From: Amaricoccus macauensis_A | Lineage (GTDB): Bacteria > Pseudomonadota > Alphaproteobacteria > Rhodobacterales > Rhodobacteraceae | Direction of reading: 5' to 3' | Assembly: GCF_049800915.1 (NCBI RefSeq) | Contig: NZ_JBNAFY010000002.1 | Location: 496,001 to 560,000 of the forward strand | Length of the DNA: 64,000 bases | In this document: positions 26,301 to 34,156 of the stretch, piece after piece | Position numbering within the stretch: position 1 is the stretch's first letter | Layout: every line of letters begins with the position of its first letter | The notes under the pieces: generated by a model | Database searches by the model: none | The model's input: only the letters and a program-made list of their open reading frames with translations | Told to the model about the DNA's origin: nothing | Program-made: the position numbers and the translations under genes

Positions 26301-26431
26301 AAATTTGCCAGGCCGCGATCACGCAGTCCATCGACCATACCGTTGTAGAAGAAGATCCCGACACTGCCGGCCATGCCAAGCAGAAGACAGAAACCAATTA
26401 TCGTGATCCGGATGGAATCCCGTCGCAACAT
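23381..26431 (-). CDS. Hybrid histidine kinase with Cache-like sensor, PAS and two receiver domains
   Basis: A 1016-residue membrane sensor. Membrane segments at about 9-30 and 330-352 flank a large extracytoplasmic Cache-like ligand domain. A PAS domain (about 410-530, with DENGIVETVNQSTLKMFGY), a HisKA helix with the phospho-histidine in STVSHELRTPLAS, and an HATPase (NNLLSNAIKFSPQGG, DNGPGIP) follow. Two receivers close the protein: the first (from about 770) has VILDWEG and SKPLD, the second (from about 895) has VVLDQYVPDGSG but K-T instead of the usual K-P after the conserved lysine. The lone receiver gene follows. Signal unknown. Confidence 0.92.
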   Translation of the reverse strand: MLRRDSIRITIIGFCLLLGMAGSVGIFFYNGMVDGLRDRGLANFDSYLQIGMNRIEDEIANIRTRTLFLARTPAMGNLVRAHYNGGVDPEDGSTETELLAQLGTLFVRMAELNRHIYRIRLIGAERNGLELLEATRKGGMISLSPSTALDEIGESSFFRQAIGLNPQEIYQSGFEVALAPENSLRGIRSFLRTATPLHNDAGKVFGILVIDVDTFSVMRQLRHSIPSEANIYLLNSRGELISRPPPWDMALEEQKGLSGLDPSLVSTVIEGESDSYSGVVKGKDEREIAIFARKFLLHHDSGEFVLAAMAIPMSVLRESADNIRAQISLIAILFSIFGALLLFAATNRHARPMETLTRAAHQILAGRPLSHINWPESADGPAGKLRDAFVEVITTILNREKQIDETVRRLETLTNGVADSIIMIDENGIVETVNQSTLKMFGYTKDEIIGKNVTMIMPESFRSRHDHYLRKYIETGRQDVFGKSRFLSGMKRDGTEFPIELTVSVSGEPGSARFIGIIRDISERDVVARMKAEFVSTVSHELRTPLASMQGSLGLLEAGIAGELSPQAHELIETANGNCARLITLINDILDMEKIESGRMSFSFNHIDLARIVDTAVQECRGMGTEAGVRISTKYPDTPPIVLGDPDRLIQVVNNLLSNAIKFSPQGGVITVSIQQVGGAWRLSVADNGPGIPAEFRSQIFEKFTQADNSTRRRIGGSGLGLSICRSIVKAHMGRIDFRTSSSGTVFFVDLGISSETPQQVARTFETARGRVLLCVEDETAEQLLSDLVESIGYEAFHCPTADTACKQLKSEWFDIVILDWEGSGTDAEKVVRFIHATPDLSDIPMIAISPAQSDSNELEYPGSASYIRQISKPLDENRLRNALEMASIRAGSGPLRVLHLEDEVDQQMVLRTLLTGIAEVDSVRTLREARARIAETSYDVVVLDQYVPDGSGLDLIETLKSQTNPPEMMVYSIDLPTADACRSISDSILKTDADNTELLQRIKLLLRTARSQRQS

Positions 26432-26550
26432 TTTGAAAATTCATCCCTATTTCGCACGCGATCGGCGAAGTGCGAGCGCAGCGCTTAAATACAGATAAGA
26501 CTCGTAATTGAATTTGACTAAAAAGCGATGAATGAGATGTCTGATTTGTG

Positions 26551-26576
26551 GGCTTGGTAGTGGAAGGAGCCAAGCC
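26551..26576. terminator. Hairpin between xylA and hybrid kinase gene
   Basis: Perfect 7-bp inverted repeat GGCTTGG / CCAAGCC with a 12-nt loop, in the 221-bp gap downstream of xylA. It could end the xylose transcript on the minus strand; no T tract. I see no gene in the gap. Confidence 0.45.
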
Positions 26577-26652
26577 TGTGCGGAGCCTTGCGGAACGAAA
26601 AGCGCTCCAGCGAAAGACTCCGCAGATGCTGCCGGCCTTGGTCCGACTTCCT

Positions 26653-27960
26653 TCAGACGAACCGGTTCACGTAGTTCTCGAGGATTTCCTGCCGGCCGGA
26701 ACGCGGGTTAGGGTTGATCCCTTCGGCCAGGGCCTTCGCAGCGACGCTTTCGAGGTCACTTGCAAGCATGGCCTTTCCGCGGTCGGTCTCCCAACCAGCA
26801 TAGCGCTCCCGGCGTGCGGCCTCCAGCCCGCCATCTTCTATCATCGCGGCGGCGGCCTTCAGGCCTCTTGCGCAGATATCAAAACCTCCAACATGTGACG
26901 CGATCAGATCCTCTGGGTCGATAGATTGGCGCCGGATGCGTGCATCGAAGTTGGTGCCTCCCGTGGCGAAACCGCCTGCCCTAAGCACTTCGTAGTAGGC
27001 GAGCGCCACTTCCGGGGTGTTGTTCGGGAACTGGTCTGTGTCCCAGCCAGACTGGTAGTCGTTGCGGTTCATGTCGATCGAACCAAGCATCCCGTCTGCT
27101 GCCGCAACAGCCAGTTCATGCTCGAAGCTGTGCCCTGCGAGAATGGCGTGTCCCTGCTCGAGGTTGAGCTTCACTTCGTTTTCCAGCCCGTATTTGCGCA
27201 AGAACCCGATGCAGGTCGCGGCGTCATAGTCATACTGATGCTTGGAAGGCTCTTGTGGCTTCGGCTCTACGAGAATCGTGCCCTCGAAGCCGATCTTGTG
27301 CTTGTAGTCGACCACCATGGTTAGGAAACGTCCCATGTGGTCGAGTTCCCGACCCAGATCCGTGTTCAGCAGGGTTTCGTAACCCTCGCGTCCGCCCCAG
27401 AGAACATAGTTCGCCCCACCGAGCTTCTTGGTCGCGTCCATGCAGGATTTAACAGTCGCCGCGGCGAAGGCGAAGACATCCGGATCCGGATTGGTGGAGG
27501 CGCCACCCATCCAGCGGCGGTGGCTGAACATGTTCGCCGTGCCCCAGAGGCAGCGCGTGCTTGAGTGTTCCATCTTTTCGGCAATGTAGTCTGTAATCTC
27601 ATCGAGTTTGGCCACGTTCCCGGCGAGATCGCCCTGGTCGGGCCGGATATCGGCATCGTGCCAACAGAAGAAGGGGGTGCCGAGGATTTCAAACATCTCG
27701 AAGGCGACATCAACCTTGAGCCGCGCATTCTCCATGTTGTCCTGGGGGTGCCAGGGGCGCACGAGGGTCGATCCACCGAATGGGTCGCCGCCCTCGTAGG
27801 CGAAGGAATGCCACCACGCGACGGCGAGCCGCAGATGCTCCTCCATTCGCTTGCCCAAGACGATTTCGTCTGGATTGTAGTGCCGGTATGCCATCGGGTT
27901 GGTGCTGTCCGCACCTTCGTAGCGGACGCGTTCAATGCCGTCGAAGAAGCCGGTTGCCAT
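26653..27960 (-). CDS. xylA: Xylose isomerase, class II
   Basis: Interconverts D-xylose and D-xylulose (also glucose and fructose) in the cytoplasm. At 435 residues it is the long class II form. The catalytic histidine is in FCWHDADIRP, the metal-binding glutamate in LVEPKPQEPSKHQYDYD, and further metal ligands in LEQGHAILAGHSFEHEL and SIDMNRNDYQSGWDTDQFP. It is the last gene of the xylFHGA transcript, separated from the ATPase gene by a hairpin. No xylulokinase follows; the only one in the window is in the polyol operon at 2.3-3.7 kb. Confidence 0.96.
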   Translation of the reverse strand: MATGFFDGIERVRYEGADSTNPMAYRHYNPDEIVLGKRMEEHLRLAVAWWHSFAYEGGDPFGGSTLVRPWHPQDNMENARLKVDVAFEMFEILGTPFFCWHDADIRPDQGDLAGNVAKLDEITDYIAEKMEHSSTRCLWGTANMFSHRRWMGGASTNPDPDVFAFAAATVKSCMDATKKLGGANYVLWGGREGYETLLNTDLGRELDHMGRFLTMVVDYKHKIGFEGTILVEPKPQEPSKHQYDYDAATCIGFLRKYGLENEVKLNLEQGHAILAGHSFEHELAVAAADGMLGSIDMNRNDYQSGWDTDQFPNNTPEVALAYYEVLRAGGFATGGTNFDARIRRQSIDPEDLIASHVGGFDICARGLKAAAAMIEDGGLEAARRERYAGWETDRGKAMLASDLESVAAKALAEGINPNPRSGRQEILENYVNRFV

Positions 27961-27987
27961 GGTATTGCCTTGTCTTTTCGTGAAGGT

Positions 27988-28010
27988 GCGCCCCGGTTCC
28001 CGCGGGGCGC
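27988..28010 (-). promoter_or_regulatory. Intercistronic hairpin between xylG and xylA
   Basis: GCGCCCC (27988-27994) pairs with GGGGCGC (28004-28010) across a 9-nt loop, in the 56-bp gap before xylA. It probably protects or attenuates the mRNA between uptake and isomerase genes. Confidence 0.5.
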
Positions 28011-28016
28011 CAGTTC

Positions 28017-28802
28017 TTAGAGGGTGGTTTCGCCAGGTTTCTTTCCGAGGATGATCATCGACAGCAGATCATCGTCAGTGACATCCTCAATATTAACCGT
28101 GCCAACGAGCGCGCCGTTTTTCATGACGCTGGCCCGGTCGCAGAGTTGCATGACCGAGTGAACGTCGTGGTCGATCAGGAAGATGCCTATGCCCTGTGCC
28201 TTCAGGGTCTGGATCAGTTCTGCGACCATCTGAGTTTCGTGTGGGCCAAGCGCGGCTGTCGGCTCGTCCATGATCAGGATGCGCGCGTTGAAATAGACCG
28301 CGCGGGCGATGGCAACCGACTGGCGCTGGCCGCCCGAGAGCGCGGAGACCGGTTCCTTGAACTTGCGGAAGTTGGGGTTGAGTCGTCCCATGATCTTCCG
28401 GCACTCGGCTTCCATGGCGGCATCATCCACGAGCCCGATCGGCGTGACAAGCTCCCGGCCAAGGAAGAGGTTCGAGGCGGCATCGAGATTGTCCGCCAAA
28501 GCGAGCGTCTGGTAGATCGTCTCGATATTGTTCGCGCGTGCGTCTCGCGGATTGTGGATCTCGACCGGCTTGCCGTCGATCAGGATCTCGCCGCCGTCCT
28601 TGTGGTAAGCACCCGACAGCACCTTGATCAGAGTCGATTTCCCGGCACCATTGTGGCCGAGGAGTCCTACGACCTCGCCTGGATGCAGGTCGACCGTGAC
28701 GTGGTCCACGGCCTTGATCCCGCCGAAGGAGACCGAGATGTCGCGCATTTCGACCAGAGGTGTCGCGCCCTGGTCGCGGAGCTCTTTCGGAGTTGCCATC
28801 AC
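28017..28802 (-). CDS. xylG: Xylose ABC transporter ATP-binding protein (single-domain)
   Basis: ATPase of a CUT2-type sugar importer, 261 residues. Walker A is GLLGHNGAGKSTLIK, the signature is LSGGQRQSVAIAR and Walker B is ILIMDEPTAAL; the H-loop histidine is in LIDHDVHSV. Unlike E. coli XylG or RbsA, which fuse two ATPase domains in about 500 residues, this is a single domain as in the FrcA-type systems of rhizobia, so two copies must assemble. The stop of the permease and start of this gene overlap (28799-28802), so it is coupled to xylH. The xylose assignment is from the flanking xylA and xylF. Confidence 0.9.
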   Translation of the reverse strand: MMATPKELRDQGATPLVEMRDISVSFGGIKAVDHVTVDLHPGEVVGLLGHNGAGKSTLIKVLSGAYHKDGGEILIDGKPVEIHNPRDARANNIETIYQTLALADNLDAASNLFLGRELVTPIGLVDDAAMEAECRKIMGRLNPNFRKFKEPVSALSGGQRQSVAIARAVYFNARILIMDEPTAALGPHETQMVAELIQTLKAQGIGIFLIDHDVHSVMQLCDRASVMKNGALVGTVNIEDVTDDDLLSMIILGKKPGETTL

Positions 28803-30097
28803 TTCGCTCCCAACCGCTTGCGATAGACCGTGTCGATCAGGACCGCGAGAACAAGGACGGTGCCCACGACGATGTTCTGGAAAGGCGCATCAACGCCGAC
28901 CATTGCCATGCCCGATTGAAGCGCCTGCATGATGAGCGCGCCGAGGATCGCGCCGTGGATCGTGCCGACACCGCCTGAAAGCGCCGTGCCTCCGATGACC
29001 GCCGCGGCAATCACGCGCAGTTCGTCAAGCGTCCCGATGTCGTTGGAATGGTTGGCGAGACGGGCTGAAGCGACAACAGCGGAAAGTGCGCAGAGAAAGC
29101 CCATGAGCGCGAAGACCTTGACCGTGAGCAGCCGGGTGTTGATGCCTGAAAGCTCGGCCGCGTCGGGATTCCCGCCGGTGGCAAAGATGTAGCGGCCCAG
29201 CCTTGTCTTTCTAGCCACGATAGTCAGTACGACCGCGACCGCGATCAGGATGAGCACCGAAATCGGCAGGCCGTAGCCGACTTCGAGCCCCTCCGGCATC
29301 ACTTCCCCGCGGGCCTCGAACATCCGCTCGAGCCGGCGTTCGGGAATCATGTAGGAGTTGAGAATGGCGATGAATCCGAAAATCGAGCCAAGGATCATTG
29401 CCGATAGGGTGATTTCCGCCCAGACGGGCTTGACCGGAAAGCCGTGACTGGCCTTAGAGCGGCGGGCATTCCATTGCGCGAAGAGGGCTAGGCCGGCCGC
29501 GATCACCGCCACGACCCAACTCCATGTTGTGCCCAGCGTGCCGTTGATGCCGCCAAACATCAGGAAATTGCTGTCAAGCGGGCCGATCGTCTGACCTGAG
29601 GTCAGATACCAGGCGACATTGCGCCAGACGAGAAACCCGCCGAGTGTCACGATGAAGGCCGGGATCGCCAGATAGCCGACCATCCAGCCATGAAACGCGC
29701 CGATCAGCGTGCCGACGAGAAAACCGGAGGCCATGGCCAGTATCCATGTCATCGGATGGCCGAAGCCAAGACCGAGCGCATGGGGCAGGATCTGCGTTTG
29801 CACCATTGCCATTACGGCGGAACTGGTTGCGAGCAGTGCACCCACCGAGAGATCAATGTTGCGTGTGACGATGATGAAAACCATGCCGCAAGCCATGATC
29901 GCCACCGAGACGGTCTGGATCGACAGGTTGAAGATATTGCGTGGCGTCAGGAAGCGGCCATCGGTGAGGAGGTCGAACCCAATGCACAATAGAATGAAGG
30001 CACCGGCCATTCCCAAAAGGCGCGTGTCAAGTTCCAGCTTTTGGAACAGGTTACGTGCGTTGCTGGTGGTGGCTGGCTGAGATGTGGTGTCGGTCAT
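28799..30097 (-). CDS. xylH: Xylose ABC transporter permease
   Basis: Inner-membrane permease of the branched-chain/ribose-type (CUT2) family, 432 residues with about ten to twelve hydrophobic segments. The conserved RNIDLSVGALLATSSAV segment and the C-terminal GGTALSGGVGTIHGAILGA loop that contacts the ATPase are typical of sugar permeases. The frame is open to 30121, but the ATG at 30097 (MTDTTSQPATTS) follows a GGGGAG ribosome-binding site. It overlaps xylG by 4 bp and follows xylF after an 83-bp gap containing a strong hairpin. Confidence 0.92.
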   Translation of the reverse strand: MTDTTSQPATTSNARNLFQKLELDTRLLGMAGAFILLCIGFDLLTDGRFLTPRNIFNLSIQTVSVAIMACGMVFIIVTRNIDLSVGALLATSSAVMAMVQTQILPHALGLGFGHPMTWILAMASGFLVGTLIGAFHGWMVGYLAIPAFIVTLGGFLVWRNVAWYLTSGQTIGPLDSNFLMFGGINGTLGTTWSWVVAVIAAGLALFAQWNARRSKASHGFPVKPVWAEITLSAMILGSIFGFIAILNSYMIPERRLERMFEARGEVMPEGLEVGYGLPISVLILIAVAVVLTIVARKTRLGRYIFATGGNPDAAELSGINTRLLTVKVFALMGFLCALSAVVASARLANHSNDIGTLDELRVIAAAVIGGTALSGGVGTIHGAILGALIMQALQSGMAMVGVDAPFQNIVVGTVLVLAVLIDTVYRKRLGAK

Positions 30098-30133
30098 GCC
30101 CGAACTCCCCCGATTCAGCACGAGATTTCGTCA

Positions 30134-30160
30134 GGCTGCCCCAAATTTCCGGGGGCAGCC
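30134..30160 (-). promoter_or_regulatory. Intercistronic hairpin between xylF and xylH
   Basis: A perfect 9-bp stem GGCTGCCCC / GGGGCAGCC with a 9-nt loop lies 20 bp after the xylF stop. Such structures after binding-protein genes commonly raise the level of the binding protein relative to the membrane subunits. Confidence 0.6.
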
Positions 30161-30180
30161 ATTCCCTTTCCGGGGTGTCG

Positions 30181-31209
30181 TCAGTTACACGGAGCAGGAC
30201 CGTCCGAGACGCCCTGGCAAAGTGCTTCCTGGGTGATCCATCCTGCTTCCACGACTGTGGGGAGATTGTCCGCGGTGATCGGGATGGGTTCCAGGAAGAG
30301 CGAGGTCATCGTCGTGCCTCCCGGAGAGGTCCAAGATTCGGCACCGTCAATGTCCGCCATCGCGGTGCCGCCCGCAAGTTCCACGGCAATCTCGCCCGCG
30401 GCCCTGCCGAGATCGCGCGCATCCTTCCACACAGAGACCGTCTGGGTGCCAAGTGCAACGCGGTTAAGCGCCGCGTGATCGCCGTCCTGCCCGGAGACCG
30501 GGATACCCTGCATTCCCTGCGCAGTTAGCGCCGCCACGACGCCGCCCGCAGTGCCATCATTTGAGGCCACGACCGCATCGACCGCGTTGTCGTTCGCGGT
30601 CAGTATCTGTTCCATGTTGCGCTGGGCGTTCGCCGGTAGCCAACCGTCGGTGTAAGCTTCGCCCACGATGGTGATGTCGCCCGCGTCTATCGCGTCCTGC
30701 AGGATTTCCTGCTGGCCGCCGCGCAGGAAGTCCGCGTTCGGATCCGTGGGCGAGCCCTTGATCATGACATAGTTGCCGGTGGGCTGTTCTTCGAAGACCG
30801 CGCGGGCCTGCATCCGTCCGACCTCGACATTGTCGAAAGTCAGATAGAAGGCCCGGTCATCCTCAATCAGACGGTCGTAGGCAATGACCGGAATTCCCTC
30901 ATCGGCTGCGGCCTGAACAGCCGGTCCGATGGCCTGGGTGTCCTGCGCCAGAACGATCAGTGCGTCGACGCCTTGGGCGATGAGGCTTTCGATATCGGCA
31001 AGCTGCTTGGCCGAGGAGGACTGTGCGTCCGCCGAGATGTAGCTTGCGCCGCCGGCTTCCAAGGCGCCAACAATCGCGGCCTCGTCGGTTTTCCAGCGCT
31101 CTTCCTGGAAATTCGACCAGCTCACGCCGACGGAAATGTCCTGTGCGTTGGCCGGGAATGCGGCCACGGCAAGCAGGGCAATGGCTGATGTGCCACCGAG
31201 AAATTTCAT
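30181..31209 (-). CDS. xylF: Xylose ABC transporter periplasmic binding protein
   Basis: Periplasmic sugar-binding protein of the ribose/xylose (type I) family, 342 residues. A signal peptide MKFLGGTSAIALLAVAAFPA ends at about residue 23 (ANA|QD). The body shows the usual two-lobe features: SVGVSWSNFQEERW, IPVIAYDRLIEDD, and SNDGTAGGVVAAL followed by VSGQDGD, all typical of XylF. The frame is open to 31266 but the ATG at 31209 has a perfect GGGAGG ribosome-binding site six bases upstream. First gene of the xylFHGA operon, divergent from the ROK regulator. Confidence 0.95.
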   Translation of the reverse strand: MKFLGGTSAIALLAVAAFPANAQDISVGVSWSNFQEERWKTDEAAIVGALEAGGASYISADAQSSSAKQLADIESLIAQGVDALIVLAQDTQAIGPAVQAAADEGIPVIAYDRLIEDDRAFYLTFDNVEVGRMQARAVFEEQPTGNYVMIKGSPTDPNADFLRGGQQEILQDAIDAGDITIVGEAYTDGWLPANAQRNMEQILTANDNAVDAVVASNDGTAGGVVAALTAQGMQGIPVSGQDGDHAALNRVALGTQTVSVWKDARDLGRAAGEIAVELAGGTAMADIDGAESWTSPGGTTMTSLFLEPIPITADNLPTVVEAGWITQEALCQGVSDGPAPCN

Positions 31210-31284
31210 TGCTTTCCTCCCAGTTTTCTTTTCGCCAGGCCCGCCTCGAGAGGTGCTCCGGCGCAATCAACGTCTACGCTTATT

Positions 31285-31303
31285 TATTTTATCTGTCAAA
31301 ATA
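31285..31303. promoter_or_regulatory. Putative operator/promoter between xylF and the ROK regulator
   Basis: An AT-rich dyad TATTTT-N7-AAAATA stands out from GC-rich surroundings. On the minus strand the dyad overlaps a TTGACA -35-like hexamer (31294-31299 complement) and a TAAAAT -10-like hexamer (31286-31291 complement). TACAAT at 31311-31316 could be the -10 of the divergent regulator. A likely binding site for the ROK repressor. Confidence 0.5.
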
Positions 31304-31400
31304 TTTGTGCTACAATTCCCGGCACAGCACCGCGAAGGTGCGGTGGAGGCGGGATTCTACACCGATTTCAGGCTCGTAATCAGGGGAGGCGGAAACGACC

Positions 31401-32621
31401 ATGGGGCGGATTGAGCCATCGGGAGGGGCGGCAGACCTGCGCGACCACGGGCGGCTCGCCGTGCTGAATGCGATCCGGCTCGCCGGGCGAATCGCTCGGA
31501 TCGACATCTCGCGTGCAGTCGGATTGAGCCCTGCAACGGTCACTGCCATCACCGCGGAAATGATTGCCGCGGGTGTGCTCGAGGAAATCCGGCAAGAAGA
31601 GAAACCCAGTCAATCAAGGCGAGGTCGCCCGCGTGTGCTGCTGAAACTGCGGGGAGGCGCGCACCGCGTTGCAGGCGTCAAGGTCGCGCAGCGCTATATC
31701 TCGGTGTTGATCCTCGACTTCGAGGGCCGCGAAATTATTCGTCACCAGATGTCATTGGCCAGGGCCAAGATGCAATCCGTTGAACTTGTGGATCAGGTCA
31801 CGTTGGCAGTGGAGCAAGCCTGCGGAAAGGGAGGCTTCAGGCCTGACGATCTCTCGGGTATCGGCATCGGCCTAGCCGGCCAAATCGACGCGATCCGTAA
31901 TTTCGTGCATTGGTCTTCATCGCTCATTCATCGCAACGCCGATCTCGCATCGGTTCTCGCGCAGAGACTCCCTGTTCCGGCCTTTCTCGACAATGACGCC
32001 AATCTCGTGGCCAAGGCCGAGCATCTCTTCGGCGCCGTCCGGAATGTGAACAACTTCCTCGTGGTCACGATAGAGCATGGGGTTGGGCTCGGGATCATCC
32101 TGGATGGCGAGTTATACCGCGGTGCACGAGGCTGCGGTGCAGAACTCGGCCACACCAAGGTCCAGTATGAGGGTGCGCTTTGCCAATGCGGGCAAAGGGG
32201 GTGCCTGGAAGCCTATGTCGGCGGTTATGCAATGCTGCGCGAAGCCAATGTCGAGATTGCCGGGAGCAACATCCAAGGAGATATTTCTGATTTCCTCGCT
32301 GCGGCACAGGCCGGTAACCAGACTGCCCTATCGGTTCTTGAGCGGGCGGGGCGCATTCTCGCGATGGGGATAGCAAATCTGATAAACGTCTTCGATCCGG
32401 AGTTGATCATTCTGGCAGGCGCACGGGTCTCTTTCCGGCACTTCTACGAGCGGAACGTGATGCCAGAAATGCAGCGAATGGTGGTCCAGGTCGATGCCCC
32501 GTTGCCGGAAATCCGGGTTCACGAATGGGGCGACGAAATGTGGGCAAAGGGAGCTGCGGCGTATGCAATCGAGCAGGTCTCCGTGCTTACTGTGCGGGAA
32601 TTGGCGAAAGATGCGGTCTAG
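31401..32621 (+). CDS. xylR: ROK-family transcriptional regulator (XylR-type repressor)
   Basis: A 406-residue regulator with an N-terminal winged helix-turn-helix (about 15-75, including ISRAVGLSPATVTAITAEM) and a C-terminal ROK sugar-kinase-like domain. The ROK zinc motif is present as CQCGQRGCLEAYVGG, and the phosphate-like loop VEHGVGLGIILDGELY is seen. It is divergent from xylF across a 191-bp region with an AT-rich dyad. By analogy with XylR repressors it should repress xylFHGA until xylose binds; that is inference from position. Its last codons overlap the next gene by 11 bp. Confidence 0.88.
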   Translation: MGRIEPSGGAADLRDHGRLAVLNAIRLAGRIARIDISRAVGLSPATVTAITAEMIAAGVLEEIRQEEKPSQSRRGRPRVLLKLRGGAHRVAGVKVAQRYISVLILDFEGREIIRHQMSLARAKMQSVELVDQVTLAVEQACGKGGFRPDDLSGIGIGLAGQIDAIRNFVHWSSSLIHRNADLASVLAQRLPVPAFLDNDANLVAKAEHLFGAVRNVNNFLVVTIEHGVGLGIILDGELYRGARGCGAELGHTKVQYEGALCQCGQRGCLEAYVGGYAMLREANVEIAGSNIQGDISDFLAAAQAGNQTALSVLERAGRILAMGIANLINVFDPELIILAGARVSFRHFYERNVMPEMQRMVVQVDAPLPEIRVHEWGDEMWAKGAAAYAIEQVSVLTVRELAKDAV

Positions 32622-34149
32622 GATCCTGATGGTCGCCCTCTTGGGCGCAAGCGCGGGCAACGCGTTGGCGGAGGACAAACCTGTTTCTGTGCCGGTCTTT
32701 GATCAACGCCCGTTGCTGGATCATGTCTATGATGGTGGCTGGGAACATTTTGTTGGCGGCGGTCTCGCAGCTTTTGATTGCGATGGTGATGCCTTCCCCG
32801 ATCTCTTCGCTGCAGGGGGCGCGAACCCTGCAAAGCTTTTGCGGAACACGACAGATCTGCCTGGTGGCGAACTCACTTTCCACGACGAAACACCCGAAGT
32901 GATGAGAATAACGGGCGTTACGGGTGCCTATCCGCTCGATGTCGATGGGGATGGAGTGCTCGACCTTGCGATTTTGCGCGTCGGGCCGGACATGCTGATG
33001 CGGGGCAAAAGCAAATGCGCGTTCGAGCCCTTTACCGACTTGGGGTTCACCTCCGGAGACCATTGGACTACGGCATTTTCCGCTACCTGGGAGGAGGGGG
33101 AAAGCCTGCCGACACTCGCCTTCGGAACTTACGTGGATCGTAGCGATCCAGATGGGCCTTTCGAGGCCTGCGATGTGACGCTGCTCTACAGGCCCAAAGG
33201 CGGACACTACGGCGAACCTCTGCGCCTCGAGCCGGGCTTTTGCGCACTTTCGATGCTGTTCTCGGACTGGTCGCGCACCGGGAAGGCCGATCTGAGGGTC
33301 AGCAACGATCGACATTATTACGTCCGGGGCGGGCAGGAGCAGATGTGGGCCATGGGGGCCGATCCCCGCCTCTATACTGCCGACGATGGCTGGCGAAGCT
33401 ATAGCCTATGGGGCATGGGTATCGCCTCCCGCGATCTCTCGGGTGACGGCTTCCCAGAGGTCTATCTTACCTCCATCGGCGATCAGAAATTCCAGGCATT
33501 CGATCCGGCCCCGGGCGGACCGGTCTGGCGCGACGTGACCTACGATTTTGGCACCACCGCGCACAGGCCCCACACGGGGGAGGATGGACGTCCTTCGACA
33601 GGCTGGCATGCAGCCTTTGGTGATGTGAACACCGACGGGCGCGATGATATCTTCGTGGCAAAGGGCAACGTCGAGCAGATGCCTGATGCGGCGATAGAAG
33701 ACCCGAACACGCTGCTTCTGCAGGGGCAGGACGGGCGCTTCACGGAGGTCGCGAAAGAGGCCGGGGTTGCTTCGATGGCCCGCTCTAGAGGTGCGGCTCT
33801 GGTCGATCTCAATCTTGACGGCGCACTGGATATTGCGGTGGTGAACCGTCGCGCGCGTATGGAAGTCTGGCAGAACGCGCCTCCATCGGGAAACTGGTTG
33901 AAGGTCTGGGTGTCAGCTCCGGAGCCAAACACCCAGGCCGTCGGAGCATTCGTGGAGGTGCGTCGCTCAGGCGGTATCCAAGCACAGGAAATCACTGTGG
34001 GAGGTGGTCATGCCGGGGGCGCGGCTGTGCCGCTGCATTTCGGCCTGGCTACAGACGAAGAGGTCGACGTCCGGGTCATCTGGCCGGGCGGTGCGTCAAC
34101 TGAATGGCGCAGGATCAAAGCAAATGGTGAGGTGAAATTCGAGAAATAG
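32611..34149 (+). CDS. Secreted FG-GAP/VCBS repeat protein with ASPIC/UnbV domain (CRTAC1-like)
   Basis: A 512-residue exported beta-propeller-like protein. A signal peptide MRSRILMVALLGASAGNALA is followed by FG-GAP/VCBS calcium-type repeats (AAFDCDGDAFPDLFAAGG, DVDGDGVLDLAIL, RDLSGDGFPEVYLTS, DVNTDGRDDIFVAKG, DLNLDGALDIAVV). The C-terminal 90 residues resemble the ASPIC/UnbV domain with GGGHAGGAAVPLHFGL and RVIWPGG. The ATG lies inside the end of the ROK regulator gene (11-bp overlap), indicating translational coupling. It faces a di-heme peroxidase gene with only 7 bp between stops. Function unknown. Confidence 0.87.
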   Translation: MRSRILMVALLGASAGNALAEDKPVSVPVFDQRPLLDHVYDGGWEHFVGGGLAAFDCDGDAFPDLFAAGGANPAKLLRNTTDLPGGELTFHDETPEVMRITGVTGAYPLDVDGDGVLDLAILRVGPDMLMRGKSKCAFEPFTDLGFTSGDHWTTAFSATWEEGESLPTLAFGTYVDRSDPDGPFEACDVTLLYRPKGGHYGEPLRLEPGFCALSMLFSDWSRTGKADLRVSNDRHYYVRGGQEQMWAMGADPRLYTADDGWRSYSLWGMGIASRDLSGDGFPEVYLTSIGDQKFQAFDPAPGGPVWRDVTYDFGTTAHRPHTGEDGRPSTGWHAAFGDVNTDGRDDIFVAKGNVEQMPDAAIEDPNTLLLQGQDGRFTEVAKEAGVASMARSRGAALVDLNLDGALDIAVVNRRARMEVWQNAPPSGNWLKVWVSAPEPNTQAVGAFVEVRRSGGIQAQEITVGGGHAGGAAVPLHFGLATDEEVDVRVIWPGGASTEWRRIKANGEVKFEK

Positions 34150-34156
34150 CCATCTG

